64,000 bases of DNA, taken from the NCBI GenBank assembly GCA_009741485.1, contig CM019216.1, forward strand, positions 44,963,361 through 45,027,360, written 5' to 3'. The position numbers and the translations under genes are program-made. The stretch is from Malurus cyaneus samueli (lineage: Eukaryota; Chordata; Aves; Passeriformes; Maluridae). Under the pieces are notes generated by a model, which was not told the DNA's origin, did not search any database, and saw only the letters and a program-made list of their open reading frames with translations. Shown one piece after another: positions 49,101 through 61,100 of this stretch (position 1 is the stretch's first letter; every line of letters starts with the position of its first letter).

Positions 49101-52100
49101 CTCACAGAACTGTAGGAAGCTTACAGCACCAGGAAAATATGTCCGGGTGAAAACTTATACAGATAAAGTATGCCCAGCTCCAGAGCACTGTCAGTCATTA
49201 GCTTTCATAAGACAGAGAAAGAAATGTCTGTGTTTAGAAAACTGCTTCCCTCCATCAGTAATGATGTCACACAATCACTGGAAAATCTCAGAAGATGGAC
49301 TCTCCTCATTTTTAAATAATGCACTCATTAAGCTTTGCACTGACTGCTTTAAAGGAATCTCAGGAGTCATGGTCAAAAAATTAGAAGTTCAAAGTCACTG
49401 CCCAGAGCAATATGCTCTAACTTGTCCAGTCAGTGCTTCCAAAGCCAGTGCAGGAGTAAGAGTGATCTGGCACTCTAGTGTGAGATGTATAGCCCAGGCA
49501 ATCAGTATTTGATGACAGAGCACTTTAAAAATTATAGAGTCATCCCACATGGAGGGGAATATTTTATTTCGGGCAATATTACAGCACCTCTTTTGTGTCC
49601 TCTGAACACTAATATATTTATACATATGTTTTAGCCAAAAATATATACTACATGTACGTTGAGATTTGTGATTTGAAATTATCTCTAAATCTTCTTGTTC
49701 GCTGACATAGATCCAAATATATAACTGTATTTCAAGGTTGGTGTAAAAATGTTGCTAGCACATATTTTCTTCCAAGTTTTCCAGGAATTTCTGGAAATTT
49801 TGGGTATTTGGTTTATCTAAGAAAGAGATCCCAATGGGAAGGGCCTTTTGCATCATATGCATTTCATACTTCCCATCAGAACCAACCTGAAAACCCCTGC
49901 ACACCCAGACTTGTTCTGGGCTGTTACCTATTGCTCATGCATTGCTTACCTGCTTTCTAAGATGTAATAGATCAGTTTGCTTCCATTGTCATCCGCCTTT
50001 TCCCACTGTAGAGAGTTTTTAGAGTGTTCTGCTCTTTTAGGAACTCCTGGCTGACTGGGAACACCAGCTTAAGACACATAGGGGAAGAAACATAACTCTT
50101 AAAGTGTGTTTGTAGCAAGACAAAGGGCTGACAGGCACAGAGAAAAATCTGATGTGCACATGGGTGTTTAGACATGCAAAAGGAAGGAGGATCTACATTA
50201 TTAATCCTCATAGAGAATGATTCCTTGGCCTTCTCTTCGTGATGGATCAATTCCAAAACTTTTATTCACATCCAGCCGTTCACCAGCAATGAGCTCACTT
50301 GTATATAGGCATTACATTTCAGTTCCCCTCATTCTTTCCTCTGCTCCACTTGGAAAGGAACCTCATTTCTTTTCCCCTATTATTTTTGAAGGTACGATAT
50401 TGTGTTATTCAATTTTCAAACACACAGAACTATTGGGTCTTAGTAATTGCCTGATAAATTTTAGAAAATATCATGTTTTATATTCACATCCTGAAAATAG
50501 CCTTAAAATCTTGTTATCCTGCATTTAGTGCCTACCTGCAGTTTTAAAGCTTGTTGAAGAGGAAGTGCTTTTCACTCCTGTAACAAAAACTACTGTTACT
50601 CTTACAAAATAGTTGGTCCAAGGAAGAGTTCCTGTGAGGTTGCACGTGTAAACACGATTTCCTGTGCACAAAGTGTTTGCAGGAGAAAACCAGTCGCTTT
50701 TTGTTGGCCACTAGAAAAATAAAATATCATTATGGTCAACTTTCTTGCTCTGCTGAAAGTGTGTCACAGTTCTATTCCTGGGTAGACAAACTACTTTGCC
50801 ACCCCTTAATATCATAGTGGAAATATGACGCAGGTGCTCTTTCAACCATGGGACTGTGCCCTCCCGGAGACCAAGGACAAACCCAAATTTTCTTCTTTGT
50901 TTTCAGGAGACCTACAAGTCTTGGCAGTAACAAAGAACAAACAGATTAAGTGCCTGCTTTGCACAGCCAAAAGGAGCCTTCCCCTTGTATTTCTGGATCA
51001 TCGTGACATGCCCACGAGTTCAGCTTGTCATAATGCAATTGAAAGGAGGTGGTTTAGTGGAACTGTGATGTGACATTTATTTTAGGGCAGGGAAGTGTTT
51101 GGTGTAGGCCTAATGAATCTGATTCTCTGTAGTTAAGAATCTGCATGATCCAGTTTAGAGCATGACTTTTTTTCTGTGTCCAGTGGTTGAGGTTTTGAAG
51201 TCTGAAGTTTCCATGCATGCTGCTCTCACTGCAGCACTTACTTCTTCCTCCTTGGACCTGGTCTTCTCTCTGCCATTTTCTCCCAACCTCTATCACAGGA
51301 AAATAAAAATCTGATACTAGATTGTAGCTAATAATTATTGCTGAAAACCCTTTCCTTCTTTCCCTTGTGCAGGGCAGACATAGGATTTGCAACTGCGAGC
51401 CCAGTTGGAGCAGGGCAGTGAGGAAACAGGGATAGGACTGCTGAAACAGGAGACTCAGGAGGAATTCTGGTGAGGTCATCCAGGATGTCCTTTGGAACTA
51501 TGGGGTACTAAATGCTACAGCTGCACTCCTCCTTGTTCCTGGCAAATGCTGACTCCATCCTGCCCCTGCTGAGCAGCTAAGACTGACATCACCATGCCCA
51601 AATTATCCACTGAGACTCCTCATGTACATCCTGCCACCCACCCTGTCCTGCTCACTGGGACGGGGCAGGTTATATTTTCTCCGATCTGGAAAAAAAACCC
51701 ACCCCAAATTTAGAGGTATTTTTACCTTATGCAGCTCAAACCAGAAGCTGGTTTCATTGACGTGCAGAGGAGCTCTCCATTCTAGCTGCAAACTGGTATT
51801 TCTGGGGACTATGTTGATAGGTGCAGGTGGAGAATCAAAAGTTTTTGCAATGACAGGGACACTTTCAGAAAACCAGTTCTCATCAGGATGGAAAGCAAGA
51901 ACCTAGTAAGGAAAATGGATGAACTGTATAATATCAGACCAGTTGGAAAGGCAGCTTTGCCTTAGCAACACCAAGGGTTTGGAAGACTGACTTTTCAAAC
52001 AAATCAGTATTCAGGCAACACAGACATAGGTGTAGAAAGATTTTGAGCCTCATAACTGCAGGATTATACACCTCCAGGCTGGAAATTCACGGCCAGGAGT

Positions 52101-55100
52101 ACCTTCATCAGACACTCTTCTTAGTTTCTTATCTCAGCTTTCTACCAAGGCTCTACTCCCTCTGGATTTTCTTAAATGCCACATGCTCTTACACAGACAT
52201 GCAGATGTACCCAAATTAGGCAGTGTTTTAGAACCACAGAACCACAAAGTCAAGAAGTGCCTTAGCACAATGCCTTTCACTGAGCCACAGCCAAACATGA
52301 CCTATGTTTGGGTATGCATATTTGCATATATTCACACAGGTATTTAAGTATGTGAGTATATATATATATATATTCCCCATTATACAATCCAAATCATCAA
52401 CAAAAGCCCAAAATCAAATTAAATCCCCTCCTTCTGTCAGCTGAATATTCTCCCAACTCTGTGTAAATCACTCTGTTTGTGATACCCTCACAAATGCACA
52501 CTCAGTGCACATTCTGCAGACAACATGTTTACTTGGTTGCTTTTGAAAATGTCACTCTGGTCATGGACCTGCTGTCCAGATGCATCATTTTCTATTTTTT
52601 TTTAAGCCTTCATCTGTAAAGGGAGAAGCAGTACATTTTGTTCTTATGAATCCACATTGGACACTTTTATTTGTCTGCCTTACAAAAGAACAGTCTAAAG
52701 ATTTGCAGGTTAGTGAACAAACCAGTAAAACTACTTGCAATTATACCTTGAATGAATTATTTGTTCCAGGCTGGAGCCCACTGACAGACCAGGCAAGCAT
52801 CCCATTTGAAAATCCACTTTTTCGCAGAGGTGTCACTGGGACAGGAGGCAATAAATTCACAGAGATTTGATAGCGGATGGATTCAAGAGGCCCATTTGGC
52901 TTCAGAGGTTCACTCCAAGATATATTGATGGTGGTGTCAGACAAAACTAATGTTCTAATGGTGCCAACTGCCTCTGGTACTGAAACAGAAAGAAAAATTA
53001 ATCTCCCTTTTAGAGAAGTCAAGAAAAATCACCAAGGAAAGAAAAGAAGGTTTTAAGTGTATGAATATGATCCATTTACAGGACTGAAATTCTACACATG
53101 TAAAATTCATATTCTTCTATAGTCAGTCAGCTGCCAACAAGTTCCAAATATTCTGAGGGACTTTTCAGTATCTTCTTGGCTGTCCTACCATTCAAGCAGA
53201 CAAAAGAACCAAAAAAACCCCAACAACAACAGTAAAACAGCTGCTGTCCTATACCTCTACATTTACAGTCATATCACTGAATTGCTGCTCTCTCTCAGTT
53301 TCCTAATCAGAACCTCAGATGTGAGTTTAATATGATGCTTACTTGGATATGCACACAAAAAAAATACCTGTGCACTATTCCAATTGGAAAGTCTTTTTTC
53401 TTGAACAGTAACTTATGAAGGAAGAAAATCCAAAACTAAACATTATTAGCCATCATTTACAAATTTTTCCAGAAATACACAGTCTGGCTGAGCTATGTAA
53501 GGAAGAAACTGGGTTGCTGGTCAGATGTCCATACCAGCTGGTTATTCACTAATTGTTCTAGAAAGATCAACCCTTCCTTTGAAGCTTTAAGATTATGGGC
53601 TTTGTAATGGGATATGGCATGGCCCTACTCTGCATAAAAAATGCTTTATTCCTATTGAACAGTCCAGATAGGTAAAAAGTTAACAAGTCATTGCACTATT
53701 TATGTTCCCAACATGTAAGCCTGATGTGCCCATATGCTCTGATTCATATCTTAGTAGCAAGACTATGGATTATTTAATGATATATGCAGAAATGAGACTA
53801 GGAAAGAAGACGATTTCTCATTTGACTAGCTAAAACATGTGTGGAGTAAGAGTGACACTCTGTGGCAAGAGCAATGCATTAATTTTTCTAAGTTGTCTTC
53901 CTCTATTTTTCATTCCTCTATCTTGCTATTTGATGGAAAGCACAAACTATTCCAAGCTTCTTTCACTTCATTACAGAATTGAGAGAAAGACAGAGGGAAT
54001 TCACACAGCTTCCGAGGTGTTAAATAGTGTACACACTTCAAGAGGCTCTAGCAGCATCTGATTACAATTTAAACTAGCAGTTACATTCATGAAATTGAGA
54101 ACGTAAGTGTCAGGACACAATATACCTTCTATTTACAGCTGGCTGGAAGTTTTTCAACAAATTGTGTAAAGCTCTGGATGTTGATACAAATAGTTATTCA
54201 AAATACTCAGGGTTTGTAGGCTGGGGTGGGGTGAGGGGGTTTTTTGTTGGATTGGTTTGCTTTTTGTCTAAGACTTGATTTTCATCCAGATTTTTCATCT
54301 TGTCCCAACTAGAGAAGACTGTTCTGAGTTTCGTGTTTCGTTTTAACATGAGACTGAAAAATTCCATTTGAGTGGAGCAATCCAGTCTCCCATTTCATAT
54401 GCCACCTTCCTGTTTCATCACTGAAAGGGTGTGCATTGCTGCAGGATGGCACAGTTTACCATACAAAGAAGTAATTGTGTCAATTCTTGCCACATCCCAA
54501 TAGTATTTAACCTTATCAAATCAACGTATCACACGGATTTTATATTACAGATGCAGAATCCCGTGCAAAGATTGAAATCTACTGAGTGAAGGTTAGAGTT
54601 GCTGAGTGGTTTGGGGTTTTTTTGTTTGTTTTTTCCCCTAGAATCCATAGGAAGATGGAATCATCATAGTTGGAAGAGGCCTTTAGGATCATTAAGTCCA
54701 GACATCATCCAGCACTACCACTGCAACCCCTGAACCACATCACCCAGCACCAGATGCCTCTGAGCACCTCCAAGGCTGCTAACTCCACCACCTCCCAGGG
54801 AATCTGCTCCAGTGCCTGACCACCCAAACTGTGCAAACATTTTTTCTGATATCTAATCTGAATCTTCCATCTCAGCCTAAGGCAATTTCCTCCAGTCCTC
54901 CCACTGCAGGAGGTGTGGTAGAAGAGACCAGCTCACAATATTCAGACATCCACACAGGATGCGAGCCAATTTGCTTGACGGTGCAGATGCTGAGAGACCT
55001 GGCTGTTGAGAGGGAAAAGCCAGCACAGCTGAAAGAGAACTTCCAAAGTACAGCATGTCTGGATTCCACAAGAGGAGTGGCAATACGCCTGCACCTCTTG

Positions 55101-58100
55101 TTTCACTTTCATTTGAAAGATGAGAAGAAGTTCACCTTAAACAGAGGGATTTTGAAAATGGGCTGTTGTCATTCAGGCCAAACGTGGAAAGGAAGCATTG
55201 TTTTTTCAGCCTGGTTCACGACAAAACAAATCTGCATTGCCCTAAGAAACAGCAATTTTGAGAAAGACTTCGAGCCAAGGGAAAAAATCTTAATGCTGAA
55301 TGAATACATAGCACAAATATTTAAACATATATAACCATATAAACATTCAAACACAACTTATTTAAAGATGTGATCCAAGGCAGAAACTGCAACTTTTTAG
55401 TCACTTTTAACAATAATTTATCTTTCCTCAGGAAGCCAATGAGCCAAAGCATTAAAGAATACATATGTATCTTACAAATTTATCAAGTCTGCTTGCCAAA
55501 ACCTTGTGAGGATCTACACAGATTACATTTTAAACAGACTATTTGTCTACTTTCTGATTTACTACCCAAACTTACATACCCAAACTTTCTCTAACTGAGA
55601 TGAGAATTCTGTTCAAAATCAGAATAAAATATGAAACAAACCTCCATACAGAGTCATGCCAACTGTGCCTTCTTCTGCAGGCAGCACTTCCTCATCTGAA
55701 TAGTAGTTTTTCACTGCAACTTTTATGATGTAACTTGAAAATGGCTGTAGGTTGTCTAAGACAGCAATAGGATCTTGAAATTCCTGTAATTTGAAATCAA
55801 ATAATAAACATGCTTCTTAAAAAAGAGAGTCATATGCCAACCTAATCACCTGTCAATGAAATGTGTGTTAAAGACAGTAATACAGTAGTGGTTTTGCACT
55901 GTAATACACTTTGGTGCTTAAAAAAAGGAATGTTAAAATCACAGTTTGAGTAATGGGTCCCTACAGAAAAGATAGCAAATCCCAAAACACAAGCCAAAGT
56001 GTAATTCTCACTGTTCAGGGGCTGGTATGCACACAGGAAATGGCAAAGTAAAAAAAAAATATAAGAAGAAAAGTATTACAGACACAAATAGCACTACCAC
56101 AAAGGCCATAAAGACAAGCTACATGGTTGATGGATGGTCTCCAGAGTTATTTCACCAGAAATTGAAGACTCATTTCAATAGGATTTTAGCAAAGGTATGT
56201 TGAAAAGTAGAGGGGTACTTGTACAAAGAAAAGCTAAGGAATCTACCACTTACCAAATACCAGAGAGAAAGGACAAATACTGTTGGGATGTAGAAATGGA
56301 AAAACTTGTTGACAGAGAGCTACAGAATGGTTTTTAAAATTACTAGAAGGGACATTACATTCCCTGTTCCTATATGATATCACATGCATTTCTCTGCGAA
56401 ACAGCCATACCACTGTGTTTTGCCGTAGAGCAGACAAACAGTTTCCTGAGTTCCTGCAGTTTTTTGTCATTTGTCTGAAAAATACCAGGTATGTCGGTGT
56501 AGGTTGGGATATGCCAGGGCATAGTTGCTGTGGTGTGACAGATGGTAAGCTTAATGTAAAACTGGTGTTTGTTGTAGCAAGGATAGTAGGTTTCTCAGCG
56601 TTTGGCAAGACAATCAGGCATCTTTTATCTAGGAAAAACATCAAAATATTTTTTAAAAGTTAATTATGGCTGGACCAATCCAAACTTGCATGGGATTCTA
56701 CCACCATTTTTATATGTAGGCATAATTACAAAGTATTCTTTCTGCTTTCACAAACAGAAACAGAAGAAAATCCCACCCAAAAGTATTTTATTTGATTATT
56801 TTCATGGACATTAAAACAGTGGTCATCAAAGAAATGCTCATTTATCTTTGATAAGATATAACTTTAATAAGGAATTTAAGTCCTTCTTGAAGTAGGAAAT
56901 GGAAATGCAAATTGTAGTTGCTGTGCTGTCAAGGGCAGTACATATTGATGAGCCCAAACTTGTCTGTCACAGAATAGACAGATATGCAGAACAGACAGTG
57001 TCTTTCTCTAGCAATTAAATGTTATCTGTTTTCCCTTCCAAACAGCTCCCCATGTGTAATGTAAGGAGAGACAAATTTGGGAGGTAGAAAAGGAGTATTC
57101 TACAGGGAGAAAAGAATAGAAAACTACACTCTGACAGTTACCAAAAAGTAACAAAAGAAAATTTGTCATCACTCAATGTACTTCCAAAACCAAAAATATA
57201 TTAAATGGACTTCCTGCTAAGAAGGAAGAAATTTAGGCATGTGCACAAGGAAGAAGGTACAAGGCCAGAACAAACTGACCTCACAGTCAAGGCCATTTAT
57301 CTCAAAATGTGCAGCCCTGCCAATCCTACCAAAGTCAGGTTCATGCATATTCCTCCAAATATATTTGCAGTAGTCAATGTAAATAAGAAATAAGAGAATC
57401 TCTGGGTAGAAATAATCCATTTGGACTGAAATTCGGTTCTTCTCTTTTGGCAGTAGCTAAGCCTGGGACTCTTGCAGAAAACCCTCTCCCTGGGGATAGG
57501 GATTGGCACATTCTGTCCCAACCAGGTACAGCCAAACCAGGCTCCTGCACCAATGCCAAGCCCACACAGCTCTCATGAGAACAAACATGCCCAAAGTGCT
57601 GGCAAGAATGGTCTGAGCATTGGTCAGAGCAGCTGCGGGCAGGCATGACTCTACCAGCTACCCAAATGAATGTGAAATTTCTTTAACCCAAAGAAGTCCA
57701 TCTTGTTAAAGTATTCTCTTGTATATTTGCCAGGTTGTTTTATGCAAAACTGGAGTTCAATAATTATTTTTAATATATTCATCCTGCTAGTAGCTGTTCT
57801 AAACCTCAGCATTTACAAAGATAATTCCTATAGGTACCATGAATCCTAATTTTCTACTAAAACTCATTTCTATTTCTTTCATTATCTTTTTACAACAGTT
57901 TGTTTAAAATATTAGGAGTTCTAAATGAAGTCTGCATCTACTATAATGTAATTGCCTCTCAAGGAATTCTTTATAAATCACTTTAATACGCGGAGTTCTT
58001 ATGTCTTTGGAAGGACAGACCTTTTTTTCAGTTTTGCATACTTGTTAACAAACTCAGAAATCTGTGTCGTAACAGGGATCATAATCAAACTCCTGCTACA

Positions 58101-61100
58101 ACACTGTGGAACATATTTGCTCTTTTTCTGTGCTGTAATTTGCACTGCCTTCTCAAAATCTCCAGGTCTGACATAACTTTGAAAACAGGCATAGATAGGC
58201 TTTAACAAACAGGGGCAATATTCATCATCATGACCTTCCATCACATCCAACACAAGGCCAGTCCTTACATTCATCCTTCCAAAAATGTGTAAATTTTTTT
58301 TCTCTGCAGAAGGTACCTGAAGCCATGCAGCATGATTTACATAAATACACGGAGCACATTCTGCAACTTAAATATGCTCGAAATAAATTGGTTACATTTA
58401 CAAAATAACCCAAGTCCCCTCTACCTGGATATGATTGTGCTGCTGAGCTGTAAGCTAAGATTTTCAGCTCATGATTCAGTCTCTTGTGAAGAAAATGCCT
58501 TCCACTTTCTTTATTTGCTAGCCAAATTTCAGTGTATTCCTTTGTTTCAGTGGTCCAGTATATAAATTTCTTATCTGCAGTCAAGCTCCCAATTTTATTA
58601 CCTGTAGGAAAACATTGCATAGTTAAGTTTTATAATCAGCCCTGAGCAGATGATTTTACAAGAGCAGGCAGGTGCTTGTATTCACAGTGAGTCAATTTGG
58701 GTGGGTATCTTGGCCATACCATATCCTCAAAGATCTCCCCTTAAAAAAAAGATTTCTGATATTTTCCAGTGGGTCTCATGAAGTTGAGACACTTTTATTC
58801 CAGTTTAAAAGTGTAGATTTGAAGGTGTTTTATTATCAGTAATTATGGGATTCAACTCAATTAACGAACACAAGAAATATTCATTCAACTATTCAATTAT
58901 CAAAGCTATTCAATTAACAAACACAAGAAATAAAACACTTGTCTATAGAAACTTTGCTCTTTTCTCCAAGATGAAAACCTCCTGACCTGCCATCTCCCAG
59001 GAAAAATTAAGACAGCTCCTCTGGCAACAGAGCAGCTTTACCAGCACTCCTCCAGAGCTGAGCTGAGGACCAAGCAACTAAGAGTAAATGTCATTACAGT
59101 AAAAAAAGTGAAACATGGATAATTTTTCATACAAGATCCTACCTGCATGAAGTACCTTCCCCACATATTGAAGTCTGCAATGCCATTTTCAGGCATAAGT
59201 TGCTATTGTGTCTTTTCATTGAGATAAACTGCAATAGGTGTAGGTTTTATGAAACGCTAGCAAAATAATGTGTTAATGCTCTAAGTGAAATCGATTGACA
59301 AGCAGCACTTGAGACTGCAACATCTCATTTGATTCACATCTTACTAGAATATGAATTTGCCTCAGTAAATATACTCACACTGCTCTTTCTCCTAGTTTGT
59401 ATGAATAGGGTACAAAACTGGAAACACAGAACACAAACTTTCTGTCCATATTGATATAAATGAATCAGTTTTATAAACAAAGTGCTTCATCAATGCTGGT
59501 TTTGGAAATGAATGTTGTCTGAAGTAAGAGATAGCAGTAATCACAAACTACCTAGAAAAATAAAAGAGGTCTCAGACCTTGAATATTTGATATTTTGGTA
59601 ATTCTCCAGCAGTGGCAACCATCCACATCGGAGGCCCATATTTCATCTCTTCCTCTGATAAAAAGCAGCTGGGGATTTTTGGAGTCAGACAAATCCATAC
59701 TCATAGGTTTTCCTAGCTCTGCTTCTGTGACATTACAGGTGCAGTAGCTCCTCCCCTGTTTCTCCACCAATGCGTGTCCCAAAATGTAGTGCACGGTGTT
59801 ATTCAGAATATCATAATAAAACATGTGGCTGCCATTATCAAGCTCTTCCATCCAGTACAAGCGGCTGTCAAAGAAAATGCATTGTTTTCAGGAGAAAAAC
59901 TCCAACCACAGCAATCTGCCCTAAATGCAATCCTAATCTGAGTAACTGAGTAACTCATCACGAATCTCCCAGAACATTTAAAACCAGGTGACTACAGCAG
60001 CGTACTTGCAAGTGATTCCAAGTGCCAAATAATTATTCTTGTATGGAAGGCCACAATATCTGATTCTTCTGGATAAAAAGGTTACTGTAAAAAAATCGTC
60101 GTCTGGTGCTGACTAATTCATTTCATTTGCACTAATTAAATCAAGGAACCTATCAGTATTTAAGCATAATTTGAAATCTTTACTCAAACACAGACATCAT
60201 CTTGAAATTAGATAAATCCAAGCTCAACTAGCAGTACAAAAGTAGTACTACATCCAAAATTTCTGAGATTTTCATAGTGTCAAAATCGTGCACTATAAAA
60301 AGTTCTTTTTGGTCCTTAACAGTTGAAGTTCAATTGAAAATCATGTCTAAAATTGCTTTAAAAAGTTATCACCAATATGTGCCTTACCTTAAGAAAGGGT
60401 ATGATAACAGAGATGATACAGTTGAATTACTTTTGCCCACCCGCATGTTCAAGGCTTTTAGAGATTTTTTCTTGAGCTCAAGATCAATAACAAATATTTG
60501 AGTTTCATTCTGTGGTGTTTTCAGGGCAACAAAGAGGTGCCGTGCAATCCAGTCAACTGTGATGGCTGTGACATTGTGAAGATATGCATCTTTGAAAAAC
60601 TTAAAAAAAAAAATGTAAAAGGACAGAATTGTCCAACCCGATGTTAGGACATTATGAAATTCATTTTGTTTCTGAAAGAGAAATTTCTACTTGGGTAGTA
60701 GAAGTCAAAATATAAAGAGTGCCATGGATTGGTAATGTTTTTAGACAAATCAAAACTATTTTTTCACAAATATCTACTGTTGCTTCCATATTCTTGAAAT
60801 TAGAATGAAGTAAATTAAATTAAATGTGATATAAAATATGGATTTCTTATATTTAATACAGAGAATCTTAAATTAAATATCTGATAGGATATCAACAAAG
60901 CTGATGTCAGTAAATCCATTTATGATTAATAGGATAACTTTACCAATGGTATACTCTGGTCATTTTTCCTTTTTCATAAATATAGTTGGCCAAAAATACT
61001 GACAAAAATAGCCACATGCTTCCCTAGATTCCCTCAAATAATGGAGTGAACAAAGGAATACCTGAAACATTGAGGCATTCTGTACATTCAGAATAAAAAG

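Noticed and set aside
48997..49512. 171-codon + strand frame inside a ROS1 intron
   Set aside because: No recognisable domain, ordinary intron composition, and antisense to ROS1.
52225..52300. Possible CR1 start-like text (AGAACCACAGAACCACAAAG)
   Set aside because: The match does not continue into recognisable CR1 sequence.
54831..55334. 167-codon + strand frame inside a ROS1 intron
   Set aside because: It begins within an antisense CR1 fragment and continues into unique AT-rich DNA with no domain or splice support.
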